A stretch of DNA of 6,419 nucleotides from Bacteroidales bacterium (lineage in GTDB: Bacteria; Bacteroidota; Bacteroidia; Bacteroidales; UBA7960), in assembly GCA_003557965.1 (NCBI GenBank), contig PWND01000242.1, positions 1 to 6,419 of the forward strand, in the 5' to 3' direction. Positions 1 through 6,148 of this stretch are shown piece after piece. Below the pieces are notes generated by a model that saw only the letters and a program-made list of their open reading frames with translations, was not told where the DNA came from and did not search any database. Numbering within the stretch: the first letter of the stretch is position 1; each line of letters begins with the position of its first letter. The translations under genes and the position numbers were made by a program.

Positions 1-3000
1 AAGAAGAAGAAATAGATGATGTAATATCAGAACCATTTGACATGGCCGACATTTATAAAACTTATGTTGTCAGCCTGGATGTTGTTGACCCGCTTGATTT
101 TGGACAGGAAGCAGCCGGATATGATCCATTAACCCCCGAAGAAATTACAATCACTCGTGAAGGTACCGGTGATATTACCAATATTGATGCTAATCTTAGT
201 GGTGCTAATGAAAATGATTTTAGCCTTGATGTGTCATTGCTTGATGGCGCAGAACTTGATGATGAAAACCCAACTGTAATATTTACTGTTGTTCCTGATC
301 ATGGGCTGACGCCGGGTACTTATGAAGCAACAGTATCTGTTACGGCAGATAATGATATCCTTGAAGAGTTTGATGTTAATTTTGAAGTAATTGATTCTTA
401 TATTATTTCGCATGATGCAGCAGATCCTTTAGATTTTGGTGACGGTGTTTTTGATGATTATGATGGAGTTGCACTGCAAGAAACAATTACAATAACAAGG
501 GAAGGTACCGGTGATATTACAAGTATTGTTGTTGCACTAAATGGTGAGAATTCAACTGATTTTACTATAACCCAACCCTCACCTGATGAAATAATAGCTC
601 CCGATAATACTACAGAATTTACTGTTAGGCCTAATGATGATCTGGCGGTTGGTAGTTATGAAGCATACGTAACCATTAATGCTGATAATATTGCGGAAGA
701 AAGATTTGATATAATATTTACCGTTGTTGCTCCTTATGAAATAACCCTGGATGTAACTGACCCACTCATTTTTTCAACCGTAAGCTTTGGATATAGCCCA
801 GTAAGTGAAGAAATTGTTACAATAACCAATACAGGTGGACTTACAATTTCAAACCTGTTAGTTGAGCTAAGTGGCACGGATGCCGATGATTTTGAGATCT
901 CCACTGCTTTGTCAACAACGGAAATTGATCCCGGAAATGATGTCGATTTTGGCATTAAGCCAAAAGACGGAAGAAGTACAGGTGAGTATAACGCCACAGT
1001 TACTGTCAGAAATGTAGCAGAAGATGTATCTGAAGACTTTGATGTGTACTTTGAAGTTGTTGATGAAGCAATTTGGTTAGGTACAAACACCAACTGGCAT
1101 GATACAGACAACTGGAATACTGAAGAAATTCCAAACCAGGAACAACTTATTGTTATTCCTTCTACCGCTAATGACCCTGTACTATCTGAATCAAACATTA
1201 CAGCTTATATTTTAAACATTGAAGATGGTGCAAGATTAACAATAAATAACAACCGAAGGCTTACCGTAAAAGCCGGCGGGACAATGACAGTAGATGACAA
1301 TGCGGAATTAAACATTACCAGCTCAGGCATATTAAGAATTAATGGAACCCTGGTTGCTGAGCCAGGTGCAAGAATTTCTTCTACAGGTTCATTAATAAAT
1401 AATGCAGGGACTGATGGTATATTGCTAAAATCTGATGCAAGCGCCACCGCATCACTTATTCACAACAGCTCAGGGGTTGAAGCTACTGCTGAAAGGTATG
1501 TTGCCGGAAATCAAACATTTCACTTGATCTCATCGCCAGTTTCAGGCCAAAGCATTGAAAATTTCCTTAGCAATAATCATGGTGTAATTGCTTATAACCC
1601 AGGACAAAATATATATGCAATGAGGCATTATATTGAATCAAGCAGCAGCTGGGCGTCATTTTATTCTCCATCACAAGGGGGAAATATTACACCGGGTACA
1701 ACCTATGCTGTTGGATTAGCTTCAACAGGTACAATTTCTTTTGAAGGTACCCTTATTCATAACCAACAGTCGAAGAGTATAAATAGTACTTATGAGGGCT
1801 GGAATGGAATAGGTAACCCTTATACAGCAGCATTAAACATTAATGATGGTGAAAACAGCTTGCTGCAAAAGTATGGTGCAGAACTCGATGAGAGTTACAG
1901 AGGTATTTATGTATGGAATCCTGTCAGTTCAAGGTATGAAATAATTAATGGTGTGCCCGGATTAGCACAAGACTATCTTGCTTCCGGACAAGGTTTTATC
2001 GTTAAAGCTAAAGACGGTGGTGGAAGCATTAATATTGAAACTGCTATGCGTGCCCATGAAAGCCCCGGTTTTCATAAAAAGTCCAAAGACAATAGCTGGC
2101 ATAATATAGTGCTGAATGCTGAAAAAGAATCCGGCAAAGAACTTATTACTGCTATTGCTTTTAATAAGAATATGACAACTAAAATTGACCCGGGATTTGA
2201 TGCAGGTATGTTGTATGATGATAATAGTTTCTTGTTCTTTAGTATCCCGGTTGAGGATAGTAATATGAAATTAGCTATTCAGGCCTTGCCTGATGTCTGG
2301 CAAAACAACATGGTAATTCCATTAGGTTTATATGTGGATGATGATACAGAAGTATCTTTCTCAATTTCTTCTGTGCAGTTGCCTGAATTTATTACCCCGA
2401 TACTGGAAGATAAAGAAAAAGATATTATGGTTAATTTGTATGAAGAAGATTATAATGTGAGTGTTTCGTCTGAAGAAATATTTACAGAAAGATTTTATCT
2501 GCATATTAAGAACCATAAACACAACCTGAACCTGGTTGCTAAACCTGAAATTGCCGGAAATACATACGGAAGCGGACAATACATTGAAGGTAATGAAGTA
2601 TTTATCAGTGCTGAAGCCAATGAAAACTATGTATTTGTTAACTGGACTGATGAAGATGGAAATGTTGTTAGTGACGAGGCTGATTATAATTTTGCAATGT
2701 ATGAACAAAATACAACTCTTAATGCAAACTTCTGGTTATTAGGCGACCTCAATAATGATGGAATTGTTAATGTATTTGATTTAGTCCTTTGGATAAATTT
2801 CTTTATTGGAGAAGATACTCCGGACTTTCCTGTCCAGGTTGCTGATATTAACGGAGATGGTGAAATACTCATCAATGACCTTGTAATGCTTATTGATATA
2901 ATTCTTGGCAGGGAAATCTCGAAAACAACAAGTGATGAGTCAGGTGAAGAAGCCTTCATTATTATGAATGATGGTGTTGTTAGCATTGAAAGTAACGGGA

Positions 3001-3557
3001 AATTGTCGGCGCTATATTTTGAGTTGTTTACGGACAATCCTAATACAGAATTAACGTTGTTAAAGGAGAATTATCAATTGGTTTATAAAACACAAGGAAA
3101 CTTAACCAAAGGGGTTGTTTATAGTTATGATAACATAACACTGCCCGAAAATTCAGAGCTGTTTAAGGTGAAAGAAAATAGCTTTAATGGATGGGGTAAG
3201 CTCGCAGGTTCAAACTATTTATATCAGAATGTGGATATTACAGGCAAAGACGTAACATCAATAACTGATATACTTGCTGATGGTTTTGTTTTTGAAATAT
3301 ATCCAAATCCATCTGATGGCCTCTTCTTTGTTGATATTATTACTGAAAGAGCAGTTAATACTGAGTTTCTGATATTTGACATGGCTGGAAACCAGGTTAA
3401 AAGTGTTGATAATAAAAAGCTATTAGAAGGAAAGCACACTATACGATTTAGCAACATTAGCGTTATGCCGGGAACTTATATTTTAAATATAAAAGTTTTT
3501 GATGCAACAACTAACAGGCAGCTAACTGACAGAAGCCAGAAAATAATAATTAAATAA
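1..3557 (+). CDS. Large multidomain T9SS-secreted surface protein with Ig-like repeats and dockerin, 5' end missing
   Basis: This is the 3' part of a gene entering from the left. The frame is open upstream of the ATG at 42 (the codons from 3 on read EEEIDDVISEPFD). No signal peptide follows that Met, and the upstream residues align with the end of a repeat unit, so the real start lies outside the window. Counting from Met42, the 1171 visible residues hold: three Ig-like HYDIN/choice-of-anchor-D type repeats (about 8-341); a WLGTNTNWHDTDNW linker of the kind common in Bacteroidota adhesin-like proteins, then a beta-rich, possibly beta-helical stretch (345-480); a GNQTFHLISSPV region typical of T9SS cargo (489-670); an InlB B-repeat-like segment with VFVNWTD (835-897); two dockerin-like calcium loops (900-957); a beta-sandwich-like segment (969-1060); and a type A sorting domain (1083-1171). 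It is probably exported by Sec, crosses the outer membrane through T9SS and is anchored or released at the surface. No catalytic domain is evident. An adhesin or matrix role is inference. Confidence 0.93.
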   Translation, partial: EEEIDDVISEPFDMADIYKTYVVSLDVVDPLDFGQEAAGYDPLTPEEITITREGTGDITNIDANLSGANENDFSLDVSLLDGAELDDENPTVIFTVVPDHGLTPGTYEATVSVTADNDILEEFDVNFEVIDSYIISHDAADPLDFGDGVFDDYDGVALQETITITREGTGDITSIVVALNGENSTDFTITQPSPDEIIAPDNTTEFTVRPNDDLAVGSYEAYVTINADNIAEERFDIIFTVVAPYEITLDVTDPLIFSTVSFGYSPVSEEIVTITNTGGLTISNLLVELSGTDADDFEISTALSTTEIDPGNDVDFGIKPKDGRSTGEYNATVTVRNVAEDVSEDFDVYFEVVDEAIWLGTNTNWHDTDNWNTEEIPNQEQLIVIPSTANDPVLSESNITAYILNIEDGARLTINNNRRLTVKAGGTMTVDDNAELNITSSGILRINGTLVAEPGARISSTGSLINNAGTDGILLKSDASATASLIHNSSGVEATAERYVAGNQTFHLISSPVSGQSIENFLSNNHGVIAYNPGQNIYAMRHYIESSSSWASFYSPSQGGNITPGTTYAVGLASTGTISFEGTLIHNQQSKSINSTYEGWNGIGNPYTAALNINDGENSLLQKYGAELDESYRGIYVWNPVSSRYEIINGVPGLAQDYLASGQGFIVKAKDGGGSINIETAMRAHESPGFHKKSKDNSWHNIVLNAEKESGKELITAIAFNKNMTTKIDPGFDAGMLYDDNSFLFFSIPVEDSNMKLAIQALPDVWQNNMVIPLGLYVDDDTEVSFSISSVQLPEFITPILEDKEKDIMVNLYEEDYNVSVSSEEIFTERFYLHIKNHKHNLNLVAKPEIAGNTYGSGQYIEGNEVFISAEANENYVFVNWTDEDGNVVSDEADYNFAMYEQNTTLNANFWLLGDLNNDGIVNVFDLVLWINFFIGEDTPDFPVQVADINGDGEILINDLVMLIDIILGREISKTTSDESGEEAFIIMNDGVVSIESNGKLSALYFELFTDNPNTELTLLKENYQLVYKTQGNLTKGVVYSYDNITLPENSELFKVKENSFNGWGKLAGSNYLYQNVDITGKDVTSITDILADGFVFEIYPNPSDGLFFVDIITERAVNTEFLIFDMAGNQVKSVDNKKLLEGKHTIRFSNISVMPGTYILNIKVFDATTNRQLTDRSQKIIIK
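63..1061 (+). repeat. Three tandem Ig-like (HYDIN/choice-of-anchor-D-like) repeats within the T9SS protein
   Basis: Three units of about 110 residues each follow the same pattern: D-x-x-DPLxF, a 20-30 residue spacer, ExxTITxxGxxxIxN, LxGxxxxDF, FxVxPxxxLxxGxYxAxVxVxxxN, then (E)xFDxxFxVV. Approximate boundaries are 63-392, 396-728 and 732-1061. Units 1 and 2 still share an identical 20-nt stretch (gaaggtaccggtgatattac at 159-178 and 501-520, 342 nt apart), which suggests fairly recent duplication. Unit 3 has diverged and has TNTGG, the more usual form, where units 1 and 2 have TREGTGD. Residues before position 63 (EPFDMADIYKTY) align with the end of a unit (EEFDVNFEVIDSY), so at least one more copy lies to the left. 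Confidence 0.85.
2739..2912 (+). other. Dockerin-type pair of calcium-binding loops (protein domain)
   Basis: Residues 900-957 (from Met42) carry two EF-hand-like dockerin loops. The first is DLNNDGIVNVFD, with acidic/Asn ligands at D902, N904, D906, N910 and D913. The second is DINGDGEILIND, with D935, N937, D939 and D946. Each is followed by a hydrophobic helix (LVLWINFFIG, LVMLIDIILG). In the family, dockerins bind calcium and dock onto cohesin modules. In Bacteroidota T9SS cargo they often sit just before the C-terminal part of the protein, where the partner is usually unknown. Confidence 0.85.
3288..3557 (+). other. T9SS type A C-terminal sorting domain
   Basis: The last 89 residues start with FEIYPNPSDGLFFVDI, continue with FLIFDMAGNQVKS, then MPGTYILNI, and end in QKIIIK. 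This order (YPNPxxG, a DxxG turn, a PGxY strand, a short basic/hydrophobic terminus) is the known signature of the Por/type IX sorting domain. It directs cargo across the outer membrane and is removed on export. Confidence 0.95.
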
Positions 3558-3582
3558 AACTTTTTAATGATATATATGCAGA

Positions 3583-3613
3583 TTGTTTAAATATAAAAAA
3601 AATAATATATTTG
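3583..3613 (+). promoter_or_regulatory. Bacteroidota-type promoter of the Tat-peptide/kinase/nucleotidyltransferase unit
   Basis: TATATTTG at 3606-3613 is an exact match to the Bacteroidota -7 consensus TAnnTTTG. A TTG at 3583-3585 sits 20 nt upstream, close to the usual -33 spacing. The element lies in the 62-nt gap between the large surface-protein gene and the small gene. The ATG at 3620 begins six bases after the element, so transcription should start almost at the start codon and the message would be leaderless or nearly so. The assignment is from sequence match only. Confidence 0.65.
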
Positions 3614-3619
3614 CACACT

Positions 3620-3844
3620 ATGAAAAATCAAGATAATACAAAAGCAGGCAAAAAGCCAGAAAAAAAAGAGGTTATTTCACGCAGAGAAGCTCTTCGCAAA
3701 CTTGGTTATGCAGCTTTTGCTTCTTCAACTATGTTGTTTTTGTTAAATAACCCGACAAAAGTTCATGCTTCAAGCCCGGGTGACCCCGGAGATGATTGGG
3801 ACTGGGGCGATAAAAATGACGGATGGGATGATGACTGGGATTAA
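3620..3844 (+). CDS. Small Tat-signal peptide with Asp/Trp-rich tail; candidate RiPP-like precursor
   Basis: The protein has 74 residues from the ATG at 3620. The frame could begin at a TTG at 3611, but that triplet lies inside the -7 promoter element, so ATG is preferred. Residues 1-19 are polar and Lys-rich. A twin-arginine motif SRREALRK follows (R21, R22), then a mildly hydrophobic segment GYAAFASSTMLFLL (29-42) and a plausible signal-peptidase site VHA|SS after A50. The predicted mature part is only 24 residues (51-74): 10 Asp, 4 Trp (60, 62, 69, 73), 4 Gly, 2 Pro, 2 Ser, one Lys and one Asn, ending GDKNDGWDDDWD. There is no Cys, Thr or Tyr in it. I do not recognise a named family. The leader-plus-short-core layout and the following gene, which carries a PqqD-like domain, suggest a ribosomally made, modified and Tat-exported peptide. 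Alternatives are a small metal-binding periplasmic peptide or a Tat-dependent accessory subunit. Confidence 0.85.
   Translation: MKNQDNTKAGKKPEKKEVISRREALRKLGYAAFASSTMLFLLNNPTKVHASSPGDPGDDWDWGDKNDGWDDDWD
3770..3841 (+). other. Predicted mature/core segment of the Tat peptide (24 residues)
   Basis: This segment follows the VHA signal-peptidase-like site. It is made almost entirely of Asp, Trp, Gly, Pro and Ser, with a net charge near -9. Two similar blocks are visible: GDDWDWGD and DGWDDDWD. The only hydroxyl residues are the two adjacent Ser at its start (S51, S52), which would be the natural acceptors for a Ser kinase. The cleavage site is predicted from the motif alone. Confidence 0.5.
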
Positions 3845-3875
3845 ACCTTTTTAAAACTAACAACTAACTTCTTTT

Positions 3876-4988
3876 GTGGCTTACTTCGCAAAAAAAATAG
3901 AAAACTCATACGTTGTATGGTTTCAGGCAAGTAACCAGTGGGTTATTTTTGATGAAGTTAAATGGCTTGTTTTTAAGCTTTTTGAGGATAATATCAGTGC
4001 CCGGAATACTTCAGCAAAAATTCAGGAAGACTTTAGCATTCCTGCAAAGGAAGCTGAAGTTTTAGTTAATAATGTATATAAATCAGCAAGGAAGTTACTT
4101 AATCCGGACTTTGCATTACCGGAATTTGAAGTTAGTAATGAAAAAGTCACTTCACATGTTTTAAAAAATAAAAAAACGTTTCATTATACCTATAATAAAA
4201 AAAGTTTTGCAATAACCTATGCGAATCCAAAGCTCGCCGGATATATCCATCTTCCTCTAAAACACCTGGAAACGAAGTTTCGTGATGATATAACAATTTT
4301 AAATATTGACGTTTTCCCTCTTAAAAACCGTTTCTATTTAAGAATTAACAATAGCAATTCTAAAAAAACTCTTTCTGCTGAAAATTCCGGACAAATAAAG
4401 AGGCTGTTATATATTGAGCTGGTAAATTATTTTTATAATATGGAGGAAAACGACTGGCTTGCATTTATCCATGCCAGTGCAGTAGAAAAAAACAATGATG
4501 CATTGTTGTTAACATCACCGGGAGGATATGGGAAGAGCACTATGACAGCGTTATTATTGCTTAATGGATATAATTTTTTAGCTGATGATTTTGTGCCTGT
4601 ATCATCATTGAATTTAAAGGCTTATCCTTTTCCGGCTGCCTTAAGCCTTAAAAACGATTCTGTAAAAATAATGGAGTCTAAAGGCCTGCCTGCAAATAAA
4701 ACAAAGGGAAGCATAATTGCTTATGCAAACCACAGGAAATTAAATAACAGCAACAGCATGTCAGCTGTAAAAAATGTAGTGTTTATTAAATACGACCCTG
4801 CAACAGAAGTGATGCTGAAGCCGGTATCAAAAATTGAAGCACTTACGGCTTTTCATCCTGAAGCATGGGTGGGAAATGACATGAAAAGGGCAAAATTATT
4901 TGTTGAATGGTTTGAAAATGTTGATTTTTACAAACTGAATTACGGTGATAATGATAAAGCTGTTAAGGCAATTGACAGCCTTTTTTAA
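3876..4988 (+). CDS. PqqD-like domain fused to an HPr kinase-like domain; candidate peptide kinase
   Basis: The protein has 370 residues. The GTG start is accepted because a stop lies six codons upstream (TAA 3858-3860) and the next in-frame Met is residue 189, beyond the conserved N-terminus. Residues 10-77 resemble a PqqD-type winged helix: YVVWFQASNQWVIFDEVKW, then a helix (LVFKLFED), then a second helical stretch (SAKIQEDF to YKSARKLL). PqqD folds bind leader peptides in many RiPP pathways. Residues about 100-190 look like a beta-rich linker domain. From 197 on the sequence follows HPr kinase/phosphorylase relatives: FIHASAV with H199, the P-loop SPGGYGKST (214-222, K220, S221), and LADDFVPV with the Asp pair D237/D238. 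PFPAALSLK (251-259) resembles the segment after the Asp pair in peptide-tailoring relatives. The key ATP and catalytic residues are present, so it is probably an active cytoplasmic kinase. The likely substrate is the small peptide encoded 31 nt upstream, and the short gap suggests one transcript. A true HPr kinase of sugar regulation is unlikely given the N-terminal domain and neighbours. Confidence 0.87.
   Translation: MAYFAKKIENSYVVWFQASNQWVIFDEVKWLVFKLFEDNISARNTSAKIQEDFSIPAKEAEVLVNNVYKSARKLLNPDFALPEFEVSNEKVTSHVLKNKKTFHYTYNKKSFAITYANPKLAGYIHLPLKHLETKFRDDITILNIDVFPLKNRFYLRINNSNSKKTLSAENSGQIKRLLYIELVNYFYNMEENDWLAFIHASAVEKNNDALLLTSPGGYGKSTMTALLLLNGYNFLADDFVPVSSLNLKAYPFPAALSLKNDSVKIMESKGLPANKTKGSIIAYANHRKLNNSNSMSAVKNVVFIKYDPATEVMLKPVSKIEALTAFHPEAWVGNDMKRAKLFVEWFENVDFYKLNYGDNDKAVKAIDSLF
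4515..4541 (+). other. Walker A (P-loop) of the HPr kinase-like domain
   Basis: The sequence encodes SPGGYGKST at residues 214-222 and fits GxxGxGK[ST] with K220 and S221. The spacing to the upstream H199 and the downstream Asp pair D237/D238 is as expected for the HPr kinase-like fold, which supports an intact ATP-binding and phosphotransfer site. Confidence 0.9.
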
Positions 4989-5020
4989 TCTAAAGCTGCC
5001 GGATACCGACAATTAATGTG

Positions 5021-6148
5021 ATGAATAAAACAGAACTATACTACATAGTGGCGAAGATTTTATCATTAAAGTTTAATAATGATAATAAAGATAAAGTAGC
5101 AAGCATTCTTCCCGGAAAGAAAGAAGATTTGCAGATGTTGGTAAAAACAGCCAGTGACCATTATGTGCTTCAAACGTTATTCATAATTTTAAAAGAAAAC
5201 AACCTCCTAAACCATTTGCCTGACGAACTTACCCATTACCTTGAACATGTACATGAATTAAACTACGAACGAAACACAAAAATAACTGAGCAAGCTTTGC
5301 AGGTAAACTCATTATTGATTAATAGCGGAATAGATTGTGTTTTTATGAAAGGAACCGGAAATCTTTTTGACGGGTTATACAAGGATTATGGTGAAAGATT
5401 GATTTACGACATTGATATTCTTGTTGAAAATGATAAAATGATAACCGCTGCAAACTTATTAAAGGATTCCGGATATAAAACGCAAAAAGAATTCATTCCA
5501 AAATCTCTTATGTCAACTATGCATTATCCTATCCTCGTAAATGAAAACTGTGTTGCAGGGCTGGAAATACATCGTATGCCTGTTAGTTACAGGTATGAAA
5601 AAAACTTTAGCACAGAAAAAGTATTTTCGTCAAGAAAAAAAGCTGATAATGAAAAAGATATTTATGTAATGAGTGATAAAGATAAAGTAATTCACAACTT
5701 TATTCATTCACAGTTAATGCATAATGGCAATTACCATGGAAATGTGTCATTGAGGGATTTATTTGACTTAATGTTATTTAACCAAAATAATAATGTTATC
5801 AGGGTTTTTGATGAATATAACCACTACAAAGGCAAAGCATTTGCCTACAGTAAGCTTGCATTTAAAGTATTTCAGCTCTCAGTTCCGGGTGAATTGAAGA
5901 AAAGGCCGGTATTATCGTTGCTTGGCTTCAAGCACAGAATTACTCTATCTTTAAGCGGAAAGAAACTGGCACTATACCTTCTTTTAGCAAAATCTGTCAA
6001 AAAGTACATTATTCTCCCATTAAGTATTATCTGGAGCAAGCACTCCAGGAATTACGTTTTCACCCGTATTAGCAGAAGAAAATGGTATAAGGAGCACATT
6101 AAAAGTTATAAAAGAAAATACAGCAAGAAAAAATCCGGAGCTTCTTAG
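5021..6148 (+). CDS. Nucleotidyltransferase family 5-like protein (NTP_transf_5 type)
   Basis: The protein has 375 residues from the ATG at 5021. A GTG directly before it (5018) is the only nearby alternative and would add one residue. The order of motifs fits the family 5 putative nucleotidyltransferases: VFMKG (107-111), then GERLIYDIDILV (124-135) with the paired acidic residues D130 and D132 of the metal site, LEIHR (181-185), and the His-rich helix VIHNFIHSQLMH (223-234) followed by LRDLFDLMLF. These proteins are predicted to transfer a nucleotide to a hydroxyl or phosphate acceptor. Relatives occur in RiPP clusters, including lasso-peptide clusters that also have an HPr kinase-like enzyme. 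The first 90 residues are mostly helical, and the C-terminus (about 352-372) is very basic (RRKWYKEH to KRKYSKKK), which could contact an acidic substrate. The gene starts 32 nt after the kinase gene with no visible promoter or terminator between, so co-transcription is likely. The acceptor is unknown; the Asp/Trp peptide or its phosphorylated form is the best candidate by context. Confidence 0.85.
   Translation: MNKTELYYIVAKILSLKFNNDNKDKVASILPGKKEDLQMLVKTASDHYVLQTLFIILKENNLLNHLPDELTHYLEHVHELNYERNTKITEQALQVNSLLINSGIDCVFMKGTGNLFDGLYKDYGERLIYDIDILVENDKMITAANLLKDSGYKTQKEFIPKSLMSTMHYPILVNENCVAGLEIHRMPVSYRYEKNFSTEKVFSSRKKADNEKDIYVMSDKDKVIHNFIHSQLMHNGNYHGNVSLRDLFDLMLFNQNNNVIRVFDEYNHYKGKAFAYSKLAFKVFQLSVPGELKKRPVLSLLGFKHRITLSLSGKKLALYLLLAKSVKKYIILPLSIIWSKHSRNYVFTRISRRKWYKEHIKSYKRKYSKKKSGAS
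6145..6148. other. Convergent genes with overlapping stop codons
   Basis: The four bases TTAG hold the TAG stop of the nucleotidyltransferase on the + strand (6146-6148) and the TAA stop of the cupin gene on the - strand (6147-6145). There is therefore no intergenic space, and no hairpin with a T-tract is visible next to the junction on either strand. Each transcript must read into the other gene before ending. This fixes the right boundary of the three-gene unit. Confidence 0.9.

Noticed and set aside
42..1061. Signs that the large surface protein is part of the peptide cassette, since it lies just upstream on the same strand.
   Set aside because: A good promoter lies in the gap, and nothing in its domains links it to peptide modification, so adjacency alone is not enough.
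734..1198. Antisense open frame of 154 codons, and similar ones at 1205-1447, 2361-2708, 2684-3037 and 3224-3457.
   Set aside because: They lie opposite clearly coding, repeat- and domain-bearing sequence, show low-complexity Ser/Val/Ile-rich translations with no recognisable domain, and have no promoter or spacing of their own.
3549..3568. Possible terminator after the surface-protein gene: ATTAAA and TTTAAT inverted repeat with an 8-nt loop.
   Set aside because: The stem has only A-T pairs and six base pairs and no T-tract follows, so it would be too weak. It is what AT-rich DNA gives by chance.
3611..3619. TTG start for the small peptide, adding three residues.
   Set aside because: The TTG lies partly within the exact -7 promoter match, and an ATG follows nine bases later with the same leader features.
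3770..3841. Lasso peptide core: Ser at position 1 and Asp at positions 8 and 9 after the predicted cleavage would allow a macrolactam ring.
   Set aside because: No asparagine-synthetase-like cyclase or transglutaminase-like leader protease is in the window, the usual Thr at leader position -2 is His, and the Tat-type leader is unlike lasso leaders. The spacing is probably chance in such an Asp-rich tail.
3876..4988. Authentic HPr kinase/phosphorylase of carbon catabolite control.
   Set aside because: It has a PqqD-like N-terminus in place of the normal HprK N-terminal domain, there is no HPr or PTS gene nearby, and it sits between a precursor-like peptide and a nucleotidyltransferase.
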